NCBI GenBank assembly: GCA_013214025.1
Contig: JABSRN010000164.1
Coordinates: 1-64,000 of the forward strand
Direction of reading: 5' to 3'
Origin: Polyangiaceae bacterium
GTDB taxonomy: Bacteria; Myxococcota_A; Polyangia; Polyangiales; Polyangiaceae
Length of the DNA: 64,000 bases
In this document: in pieces, positions 23,275-30,761 of the stretch
Layout: each line of letters starts with the position of its first letter
How positions within the stretch are numbered: position 1 is the stretch's first letter
Made by a program: the position numbers and the translations under genes
The notes under the pieces: generated by a model
What the model was told of the DNA's origin: nothing
Seen by the model: only the letters and a program-made list of their open reading frames with translations
Database searches by the model: none

Positions 23275-24013
23275 GAGAGGGGCGAGTACGATCTTGGCTG
23301 AGATAACGGGGGCGGTGTGACCGACGAACGGCAGACAGATGACAGAGAGCCACACAGCTCACCCGCCACTCCGCCCAAGTCTTATCACTCTACCAGAGCC
23401 GCTACCTCCGCGCCGGAGTATCGGCAGGGCACCTATGTCGTACATTGTCGCCGCTTTGATGAGGAGCGGATTCGCTCATTGCATTCGTGGTGGGTTCGGG
23501 CCGCATCCATCCGATGACTGCCTGCCTCGACACCGATCGGAACAACCCCGCAAGTGAGTCCCTCGGGCTGCGCGTGGCATGCGCTCGAGCCCCTCGGAAC
23601 CGAGGGTGCCCGCGTCGCCGCGCTATCATTCCACCGGGGGGCGTGGAGTCGCCTTCAACTTCTCGTAATCACCCTATATCCTGGACGCCTGAAGCCCTCT
23701 GTTCACCCCCGGCCGCGGCCAGCCCAAGCCTCGGCTCTGGGGCAATGCGGCGCGTCAGCCGCCATCCGCTTATCCCTACGGCTGCCTACGTCGATGTAAG
23801 CCCCCCGCGCTCCGATGCCCAGCCACCTCTGGGCAGCCGCCCACATCAGAATATTTAACCCGGGGACGACCAGGAAGCGGCCCCTCGTACATACGCCGGC
23901 CGAAGATCGGGCAGCGCACGTACGAGGGCGGCTCAACACACGCCCGAGACGGGCGCGGGCAATGTGTGAGGCCGCGCCCGTTTCAAGGACTGCACCGCTG
24001 CTGCACCGCGCTT
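23275..24013. other. Non-coding 739-bp interval with two hairpins
   Basis: No gene is convincing. The 24014 gene's 3-prime side has two inverted repeats: CCCTCGTAC 23882-23890 with GTACGAGGG 23920-23928, and a perfect ten-pair stem ACGGGCGCGG 23949-23958 with 23972-23981, loop 13 bases. The second is followed by TTTC on the plus strand and lies 33 bases past the lipoprotein stop on the minus strand, so it may end that transcript, though without a T-run. Confidence 0.4.
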
Positions 24014-24412
24014 CTATTGTTCCGGGCACGCAGATTGCGCAACAACGCTCAGCTGTACCGCAGCCTCGTCATCTTCGCTCACTTCCGCGACCGCCTCGAC
24101 CCAAGGCTCCCCATCGGTGCATGCCTCGTCGTCGTCCCGGTCAATGATGGCAACAATACGGACCTCGTCGCCATCGAGATCTATCATCTCTGAGAACTCG
24201 CCCAGAGCATCCAGTTCAACGCTGTGAACGAGCTCGCCTTCGCCCTCCCCCGCTTCAGTATCGTAAAATTCAAGTCGAAGCGTCGAGCTGCCCAGGGCTT
24301 CGCTCGACGCTACTTCACCGCTGACCTCGACCTCGCGCGAACCGCAAGCGGTGGCGGACAGAGCGAGAAGAATGGCGAAACCGGTACGACTAAGATAATT
24401 TTGTGTCTTCAT
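24014..24412 (-). CDS. Small acidic lipoprotein
   Basis: A 132-residue lipoprotein. The signal peptide MKTQNYLSRTGFAILLAL ends in a lipobox (SATACG), and the mature part is acidic and beta-rich: EVEVSGEVASSEALGSSTLR, EFYDTEAGEGEGELVHSV, VRIVAIIDRDDDEACTDG, WVEAVAEVSEDD. The Asp run IDRDDDEAC could bind a divalent cation. A single conserved pair of cysteines (EACTDG, SACPEQ) may form a disulfide. Family not recognised. RBS GGAG sits just before the ATG (AAGGAGAAAA on the minus strand). Confidence 0.8.
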   Translation of the reverse strand: MKTQNYLSRTGFAILLALSATACGSREVEVSGEVASSEALGSSTLRLEFYDTEAGEGEGELVHSVELDALGEFSEMIDLDGDEVRIVAIIDRDDDEACTDGEPWVEAVAEVSEDDEAAVQLSVVAQSACPEQ

Positions 24413-24708
24413 GATTTTTCTCCTTAAACACGCGACTGTCGCGCAAACACAACAAGAGCAACAGCCATGCCACTTCGACGCTGGCCCTCGGCTTCAACCA
24501 ACTCCCACAACAATTCCGCGAATCCGCGGTCAACCGTGAGCGACTCCTGTGCGAAGCACCGACCGAATCCACCCATTCACGGAAACATCTGAGGCACGGT
24601 CTCCACAGAGTGTGAACAATGGAGTGCGCAAAAACAACGGGAACTTTTCTTACTCGGCATCAGCGATTCTCTTAACTTTCAACAGGATCGCTCCTAGGTT
24701 GTGGAGCC

Positions 24709-25857
24709 ATGAGGACGACTCGCGACGCTCCGTCGGCATCCCCCGCCTATCAACTTGTGGGTCTCGCAGCGCTCGCATTTTCTCTATGCGGCTGCGGAAC
24801 CATCTCCTACGTCGCTCAAGCTGCCAGAGGGCAATACGAGCTGTACCGTCGAGCGCGCCCCCTCGACGAGGTCCGCAACAATCCCTGTACCCCATCGGAC
24901 AGGAAAAAGCTGCTCGACGAGATCCCCCACATCCGAGAATTCGCGCAGACCCAAGGGCTGAATGTGCGAAACAACTACCGGCAATTCGTCCAACTCGATC
25001 GAGATCACGTCGTGTGGTTCGTCAACGCCAGCGCGCCCCTCGCATTTGAACCGAAAACCTTCTGGTTCCCCATCATCGGAAGTTTTCCCGGCTTGGGCTG
25101 GTTCGACGAAAACGACGCGAAGGGATTTGCGGAAACGCTTCGATCGGACGGCTGGGATGTCTCCCTACGCGGAGTATCCGCGTTCTCCACCGGCGGGTGG
25201 TTCGAAGACCCCCTGGTATCCAGCATGCTGCAGGGCGGCGATTCCGCGCTGGGGAGACTCGTCAACGTGATTCTTCACGAATCCGTGCACGCCACGGTGC
25301 TGCTCAAGAATCAGCAGTACTTCAACGAAAGTCTCGCGAGTTTCGTTGCCGACACGATGACCCCACAATACCTAGGCGCACGATACGGCAAGCACTCGGT
25401 GGAGTACGTCGCCTACGAGGACAATTACATTCAGCGACAACGTTACGGGAAACAATTCATCGACACCTACGATCAACTGAACGAACTGTACCGAAGCCGA
25501 CACTCGGCCAAAGTCAAACTCGAGCGTAAGTCCCAGCTCCTCTGGGAACTCAGCCGAGAGCTCGATCTCGAACACCCCGCCAACAACGCCACGTTGATCG
25601 GCGCGCGGCTTTACGGAATCGGAACCGCCGAGTTCGGAACCCTGCTGGACCGCTGTGCCGGCAACTGGCGAAGGTTTCTCCCCACCAGCGCCAGCCTAGG
25701 GGCGGAGGGGTTCAGGACCGACCAACAAGAAAACTTCGGTAGCATCGTGACCCGGCTCGCGGACAAAGAATGTCTTCCAGAGCCCTCACCAGAAGTGGCT
25801 GTACCCTCTGAAAAGCCCTCGCGGAGACCCGGATTCGTGAGGCGTCGTAAACGCTAG
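24709..25857 (+). CDS. Putative aminopeptidase-type lipoprotein (HExxH)
   Basis: A 382-residue exported lipoprotein (lipobox FSLCGCG, Cys at about 27-29) of the putative-aminopeptidase family (Aminopep, PF10023-like). It has the zinc-protease motif LVNVILHESVHATVLL with HESVH at about residues 189-193, then NESLASFVADTM about 17 residues on, whose Glu is the likely third metal ligand. The C-terminus is basic (RRPGFVRRRKR). It would sit on the periplasmic side of a membrane. The family name comes from sequence only and the substrate has not been shown. Interval 24413-24708 is non-coding and should hold the promoters of this and the preceding gene. Confidence 0.85.
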   Translation: MRTTRDAPSASPAYQLVGLAALAFSLCGCGTISYVAQAARGQYELYRRARPLDEVRNNPCTPSDRKKLLDEIPHIREFAQTQGLNVRNNYRQFVQLDRDHVVWFVNASAPLAFEPKTFWFPIIGSFPGLGWFDENDAKGFAETLRSDGWDVSLRGVSAFSTGGWFEDPLVSSMLQGGDSALGRLVNVILHESVHATVLLKNQQYFNESLASFVADTMTPQYLGARYGKHSVEYVAYEDNYIQRQRYGKQFIDTYDQLNELYRSRHSAKVKLERKSQLLWELSRELDLEHPANNATLIGARLYGIGTAEFGTLLDRCAGNWRRFLPTSASLGAEGFRTDQQENFGSIVTRLADKECLPEPSPEVAVPSEKPSRRPGFVRRRKR

Positions 25858-25998
25858 ATCTCAGCGCCCCCCCCAGGTCGCACGGAGCTTCCATCGCGGT
25901 ATCGATTCAATACTAGGATCGCCCGGTGCCCCCCCCCGTTTCGAAACACGCCGCTTGTCCGACTTCCGGCAGCCATGAGCTAGCAAGCAGGAGACCGA

Positions 25999-26529
25999 GT
26001 GTCTCTTGAGGGCGAGCGATATCGAATCCGCTCATTGACCGCCCTCGATGTCGATGAGAAATATTTAAGCTGGTTTCAGAATCCGGAAGTCATGCGCTTC
26101 GTCGCGCCCTGGATGCGCTACAGCCCCCAGCAACACGCAGCGGTTATCAAAGGCGCTGACAACGAAACCAAGTTCATGCTCGGGATCTTCCGGCGCGACA
26201 GCGATCGATTCATCGGCTGGCTACGAGCCCAAGTCTACCCGATTCACGAACGTGCATATTCTACCTTGGTCATCGGCTACGAAGACGAGTGGGGCCAGGG
26301 TGCGATGTTGGATGTGCACCGCTGCTGGCGCCTCTTCGCCTTCGATAATCTAGCGATTAGTAAGGTGACGTTTTCAGTTTATGGCCAGCATGAAGCCATG
26401 CTAAAGAAACTTCCTCAGATACCCGGAGTGGTCAGCGAGGGCGTGTCCCGACGCCATGAAAAACTACCGGGCGTCGGCTTCCAGGACGTGCATCGTTTCG
26501 CCATTTTCCGGAATCCGCCGGGAGCTTAG
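25999..26529 (+). CDS. GNAT-family acetyltransferase-like protein
   Basis: A 176-residue protein with the layout of an N-acetyltransferase of the RimJ/RimL kind: RYRIRSLTALDVDEKYLSWF and NPEVMRFVAPW at the N-terminus, RFIGWLRAQVYP in the beta-4 position and ATLVIG-like STLVIGYEDEWGQGAM, followed by a helix rich in Ala and Leu. The acetyl-CoA motif A (QxxGxG/A) is weak here, as GYEDEWGQGA lacks the usual Arg-x-x-Gly, so activity is uncertain. Start is a GTG at 25999, with the RBS GGAG 10 bases before. It converges with the zinc-ribbon gene, one base between stop codons. Confidence 0.65.
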   Translation: MSLEGERYRIRSLTALDVDEKYLSWFQNPEVMRFVAPWMRYSPQQHAAVIKGADNETKFMLGIFRRDSDRFIGWLRAQVYPIHERAYSTLVIGYEDEWGQGAMLDVHRCWRLFAFDNLAISKVTFSVYGQHEAMLKKLPQIPGVVSEGVSRRHEKLPGVGFQDVHRFAIFRNPPGA

Positions 26530-26530
26530 C

Positions 26531-28072
26531 CTAGGGAACCACGCCTTCGTCACGGGCTGGCAACACTCGCAGCTCCACTCGCAGCCCCAATGCGGGGTCC
26601 GAGACCACCACGCTGCCACCGCCCAGATCCATCTCTAGCCGGGGATCGCCGTCGTCAGATAATGAGCCGGTATCGTCGGCCGCCCATGCTGAACCGGCAG
26701 TTCGGCGACACCGATTGTAGCCCTGCGAATACCCACCGTAGAGCGTTGTGCTGCCGCAGTTGATTCGCACGCGACAGGGCCCGGCCTTTTCAGATTCGCT
26801 CAACAGCGCCAGATCGCAGAGTTCATCCACTCGTGCCGGCGAACCAGCAGAGACCGTAACAACTAGCTCCGATGTCGACAGGTACTGAAACTGCGATTTG
26901 TTGCCAAATAGCCGAGCTCCCTCCCGTAAGGCGCTATTCGGGTCCACCTCAAATTTCACGCGCCAGCTGGAGGAGGACACCCATGCTTCCCCCAACCCCG
27001 TATCGATTTGGAGGCGCGATGTTCCGGCGTCAACAGCTGCACCGCATATCGTCCCGTACTCATAGACAGCGAGGCCGTGTTGTTGCTCGGAAATGCGGCA
27101 CGAGAACGATACCGATGACTGGCGAGACTTCTTGTACAAGTTCTCTTTGCCGCAGTGGACGCTCGCGTCGATTAGGCGAAATTCAGATCCGCGCACTCGA
27201 ATGTCTAGTTGAAAGGAGCACGCATCGCCCTGGGCCACGCCGGGATGACTGCTCTCCGCCACGGTCCCGCCCCACTGCAAACTCGCGGTCCGCACGACCG
27301 TTACGACTCGCCGGGGTCCCGACGAAATCACAGCGCGGGCGTAGCGGCTCTGGACACGGCGGTCCCGAAACGCCTCCAGCTGCGGCTGAAACAACTTGAA
27401 TACCAAGAACCCAAGGCCGGTCAACACGAGGGTCATCAAGCTAAACATCAGAAGCCTGCGGCTGCGCCACTCGGTCTGACTCTTGTGTCCGCATGCCCGG
27501 CATCGAATGCTGTCGAAGTCAGGCGCCTGGCAAATCGGGCACAGGCCCGAGCGACGGATCTTGCTTCGAGCACGCGATTCTTCCTCACGCGCGAGCTGCG
27601 CGGCGGTTTTCCCCTCGAGACGCAGGAAGCACTCCACCGCACCGCGCTCCAAATAGTGCACGTCACGCGCGTTCGTCAAAATCTCGGCGACGAGTCCTCC
27701 CACGTCAGCAACCGAATGTTTAGCGCCGCAGGACGAGCACGAATAGCCCAGCAGCGCCTCGCCGGAGCCTCCTGAGAGCTTCAGCGCCGGATGCTGTAGG
27801 GGCTTGCCGCAGTCACCGCACGGCATTGGCTTGGGTCCGTACAGATAGGTGATCGGGTACACATCAGAATCCAGAGTGCCTCTGTGCCCCCAATGGGTAT
27901 CGAGCCCAGGAAGGTCCCGCTCGATCTGCTCAAAAAGTCTCCGCCAGTGGGCCTCGGGGATGCCCACCGCATTGCCGCAGTATGCGCACGAGACATCCCG
28001 AATCGGAATGAGCAACGGGACGCCGGCCGAACAAGCGCTGCAAATAGTCGATAGGCTCAGTTTCAGGAACAA
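26531..28072 (-). CDS. Zinc-ribbon membrane protein
   Basis: A 513-residue protein with three Cys-pair modules: CSACSAG/CAYCGNA (about 12-33), CGDCGKP/CSSCGAK (about 86-118) and CPICQAP/CRACGHK (about 178-198), each a zinc-ribbon-like pair of knuckles in the cytoplasm. One transmembrane helix follows (RLLMFSLMTLVLTGLGFLVF, about 206-225). The remaining 285 residues are predicted to lie in the periplasm, with several cysteines (GDACSFQL, VHCGKEN, ICGAAVD, CRVRINCG) and a Ser-rich beta pattern. I do not recognise a family. It may sense or display something on the outside and signal with the ribbon domains, but that is speculation. Confidence 0.75.
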   Translation of the reverse strand: MFLKLSLSTICSACSAGVPLLIPIRDVSCAYCGNAVGIPEAHWRRLFEQIERDLPGLDTHWGHRGTLDSDVYPITYLYGPKPMPCGDCGKPLQHPALKLSGGSGEALLGYSCSSCGAKHSVADVGGLVAEILTNARDVHYLERGAVECFLRLEGKTAAQLAREEESRARSKIRRSGLCPICQAPDFDSIRCRACGHKSQTEWRSRRLLMFSLMTLVLTGLGFLVFKLFQPQLEAFRDRRVQSRYARAVISSGPRRVVTVVRTASLQWGGTVAESSHPGVAQGDACSFQLDIRVRGSEFRLIDASVHCGKENLYKKSRQSSVSFSCRISEQQHGLAVYEYGTICGAAVDAGTSRLQIDTGLGEAWVSSSSWRVKFEVDPNSALREGARLFGNKSQFQYLSTSELVVTVSAGSPARVDELCDLALLSESEKAGPCRVRINCGSTTLYGGYSQGYNRCRRTAGSAWAADDTGSLSDDGDPRLEMDLGGGSVVVSDPALGLRVELRVLPARDEGVVP

Positions 28073-28301
28073 GCTTAACCCGTGGAGTCACACGCCGGAA
28101 GCTTGTGCCCCTGACGAATCTTGGACGGTACCAGATCGGCGGATTCCGTGCCCACGAGCCAACGGCAGAAAATCGGCTAATGACACACCCGTGGCGGTCG
28201 TCTTAGTCGGAGATGTTCGTCCGGAAATCCTACCTGCGCAGAGATGGGGCCCCCCAGGCCAGCGAGTCTGCGGTGAGTGATTCCGACCACGGAAAGCATC
28301 T

Positions 28302-28748
28302 GTGGGTGCCGGAGCAGAGCCTCCGTCGCCGGCTATTCTGAAGCCAGACGCCGCCACACCCGGTGATGAAGCTCGATATCGAGCGCTGCTTGTCGAAGAT
28401 AACGACGTCAACCGGCGCGTCGGAAAGAAGATCTTTGAGAAGCTGGGCTGCGACGTCACCTTCGCCGAAAATGGTGCGCTGGCGGTGGACCTCGCGGCTT
28501 CGGATGAATTCGATCCCATCTTCATAGGCTGCCCAATGCCCGTGATGGATGGCTATCAAACAACCACAAAAACTCGCGCGCTTTCCAAAGGGGCGGATAC
28601 TCCCCTCATCGCGATGACCGCCAATGCCATCGAAACGGATTGGAAGCGCTGTCTGGACACCGGGATGGACGATTATCTGTCCAAACCCGTGCACCTCGAA
28701 ACCGCTCGACGCATGATGAACCGCTGGAAAGCGCGAAGCGCAGCCTAG
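28302..28748 (+). CDS. Receiver domain lacking the phosphoacceptor Asp (kinase remnant?)
   Basis: A 148-residue CheY-type receiver domain of the kind found at the C-terminus of hybrid kinases: LLVEDNDVNRRVGKKIFEKL, CDVTFAENG, PMPVMDGYQTT, PLIAMTANAIETDW and DYLSKPVHLE. The acidic pair, Thr and Lys are kept, but the Asp that should be phosphorylated is Gly (FIGCPMP in place of the usual MDCQMP), a one-base change. The start is a GTG at 28302, preceded in frame by a TGA at 28278; upstream in the same frame, AVVLVGDVRPEILPAQ (about 28190-28237) resembles the start of another receiver. So this may be the tail of a decayed hybrid kinase rather than a working protein. Confidence 0.55.
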   Translation: MGAGAEPPSPAILKPDAATPGDEARYRALLVEDNDVNRRVGKKIFEKLGCDVTFAENGALAVDLAASDEFDPIFIGCPMPVMDGYQTTTKTRALSKGADTPLIAMTANAIETDWKRCLDTGMDDYLSKPVHLETARRMMNRWKARSAA

Positions 28749-28800
28749 CTCGGCACACCCGAGAGAGCAGCCCAGTCGAGAGAGCAGCTCAACACAGCGC

Positions 28801-29169
28801 TCAACTCAGTACAAGCCGAATGCCGCGTAGCAGCAGCTCGGGGTTGAGCGGCTTGACGACCCACGCGGTCACTCGCACCAGCCCAGCGCGCGCCTTCGTC
28901 TCGGAATCCCGGGCCTGGGTGGTCAGCACAAACGCAGGCGTGTCCCGATTAATAACCTTACGGCGAATGCGGGTGAGCATCTCCAGCCCGTCCATGCCGG
29001 GCATATTAAGATCGGTGATCAATAAGTCGAATTTCTCGACCTCCGCGATCTGCGCGCCCTCTTCCCCGCTCTCCCCTTGGGTAACGTGATACCCGGCGGT
29101 CTCCAGCGTCGTCTTGAGATGCTGTCGGACTGTGGGGGAATCGTCTACGGTTAGGATGCGTTTCGTTAA
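28801..29169 (-). CDS. CheY-like response regulator without a standard start codon
   Basis: A single receiver domain: KRILTVDDSPTVRQHL, YHVTQGESGEEG, KFDLLITDLNMPGMDGLEML, PAFVLTTQA, VVKPLNPELLLRGI. Asp pair, phosphoacceptor Asp (ITDLNMP), Thr and Lys are all present, so the domain should be able to accept phosphate. The N-terminus is odd: the family begins M-K-R-I-L, but here the codons are TAG GGG TTA ACG AAA CGC ATC, with no ATG, GTG or TTG before the domain. Translation might use a rare start (ACG or ATC) behind AGGGG, or the gene has lost its start. A TTG inside the domain would give only a truncated 73-residue product. Confidence 0.65.
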   Translation of the reverse strand, partial: LTKRILTVDDSPTVRQHLKTTLETAGYHVTQGESGEEGAQIAEVEKFDLLITDLNMPGMDGLEMLTRIRRKVINRDTPAFVLTTQARDSETKARAGLVRVTAWVVKPLNPELLLRGIRLVLS

Positions 29170-29324
29170 CCCCTAAGTCATAGCCACTGAGGGCCTGGGA
29201 GTCTAACTTTCGTCTCAGCACACCACCGGAATGGAACAACAGGCCCGGCTGGAGGCCCACAATGCACCGGCCGTCGCTCGATGTGCGCGGCGAATTCGTC
29301 GTTATGTAGCGCAGGAGCGAGCCA

Positions 29325-30476
29325 TCACGGGGTGTATTCGCAAATGGCCCGGGCGTTGTCCCAGTCGCATGGGAACTCCGTCCAATTCGCGCCCGCCGGT
29401 GATTTTGCAAGCTCATCTAATAAGCCAGCGCACGCGTCGTCCCCGTCGGACAGCACCTCCGCAGCCCAAGAGCTCAAGGCACCGCCGTTCAGATCCTGCC
29501 AGACACCAGCAACGCGTCGATGCCCAATAGCCCACAATCCGTCGGGATCGATAATGCTGTCGAAGCCCGTTACATGTTGCGTCGCTAGGTAGTCGCTCTC
29601 GGCTTCCGTTTCAATAACCACCAGAGCCCAACCAGAGCCCAAATTGCTGCAGGCTGTCTTCGCGTTGTCCCAACTGTCGTAGTCGCCGGTGCTCGCCCAA
29701 TAGCAGTGCCCACCCCATAACACAGAGCCCGACTTTTCCGTCTCGCAGACGAGTTCGATGCAGGATCCCCCGCTCGACTCGCAGACCCAACCTTCGCCGC
29801 AGTTTTCGGTCATTTCGCAGCCCGAGGCAGTGCACGCGTCATCGGTGCAGCTCTCGCTGTCGTCACAGAGCAGGTCGTTCAGACTGCCGGCCGTGCATTG
29901 GCCGGCGCTACAACTATCGCCTTCGGTGCAGGCAACTTCGTCGTCGCAGGGCGCCGTATTGTCAGCATAGAAGCAAACCGAGTCCGTGCATGTATCGTCC
30001 GTGCACAGGTTGTTGTCGTTGCAGTCTGTATCACTCGTACAAGCCAGACAGCTCCCGGTTCCTAGATCGCAACTCTGCTCCCCTGGACACTGGTTTGTGC
30101 CCAGGCACTCCCCCCCCGTGCAGGTGTCGTCGATGGTGCATTCGGCGCCGTCGTCGCAGCTGCCGGAAACGGGTTGGTGGACACAAGTCTCAGCGGAATC
30201 GCAGCTGTCTTCTGTGCACGGATTGTCGTCGTTGCACTCGGACGAATCGGTACACGCGCTGACCAGGCTCCCGCCCGTGGCTTTCCCGCCGCTGTCACCG
30301 CTGCCAGAATCGACGGCCCCTGTGCCCCCGGAGCCGTTGTTGACTGAACCGTCGGGCGAGCCGTAGCCGGTCGTGCTCCCGGCCCAAACCGCATCCGTCG
30401 GAGCATCCCCGCCTTCCGTGCAGGCACCGATCAGGAGCACGGTGAGAGACGGGATCAGTAGGAAAGCTATGCGCAT
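29325..30476 (-). CDS. Cys-rich lipoprotein with C-type-lectin-like domain
   Basis: A 383-residue surface-type lipoprotein. Signal peptide with lipobox LLIGAC (Cys19), a Gly/Ser/Asp linker, then about six short Cys modules of the DxxxC type common in myxobacterial and planctomycete proteins (SECNDDNPCTEDSCDSAETC, DTDCNDNNLCTDDTCTDSVC, VACTEGDSCSAGQC). The last 135 residues form a C-type-lectin-like fold: GSVLWGGHCYWASTGDYDSW, DNAKTACSNLGSGWALVVIE, FDSIIDPDGLWAIGHRR and WTEFPCDWDNARAICEYTP, with paired cysteines. It probably binds carbohydrate or a surface partner. Monocistronic; the 285 bases upstream (30477-30761) are AT-rich relative to the surroundings. Confidence 0.85.
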   Translation of the reverse strand: MRIAFLLIPSLTVLLIGACTEGGDAPTDAVWAGSTTGYGSPDGSVNNGSGGTGAVDSGSGDSGGKATGGSLVSACTDSSECNDDNPCTEDSCDSAETCVHQPVSGSCDDGAECTIDDTCTGGECLGTNQCPGEQSCDLGTGSCLACTSDTDCNDNNLCTDDTCTDSVCFYADNTAPCDDEVACTEGDSCSAGQCTAGSLNDLLCDDSESCTDDACTASGCEMTENCGEGWVCESSGGSCIELVCETEKSGSVLWGGHCYWASTGDYDSWDNAKTACSNLGSGWALVVIETEAESDYLATQHVTGFDSIIDPDGLWAIGHRRVAGVWQDLNGGALSSWAAEVLSDGDDACAGLLDELAKSPAGANWTEFPCDWDNARAICEYTP

Positions 30477-30761
30477 CGTTTCATCTCCGAGGGGAAACAG
30501 CCCCGGTTCGAGGTAGACGTCCCGTTATTGTACCGTCGCCCAACATAATGACCTACGCGAAAATCATCTGCCGCCCCGGATGCCAGAAAAAATCGACAGG
30601 GTATTTGAACAATGATTACTAATTGTTAACCTACACATTAAATGTGGCGCCACAATCCGCACCGAGGCCGCAGCTCAGATAAACCCAACGATTACCCCTG
30701 CTTGCTACTCGGCCCTCACGTAAACTCAAGAGGGCCCGGCGTTGCCGGTCGCAGGCTAAGA

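Noticed and set aside
23703-24029. Minus-strand 108-codon open frame with a hydrophobic stretch (NILMWAAAQRWLG).
   Set aside because: No RBS, overlaps two hairpins and the end of a lipoprotein gene; composition is not like the coding sequences nearby.
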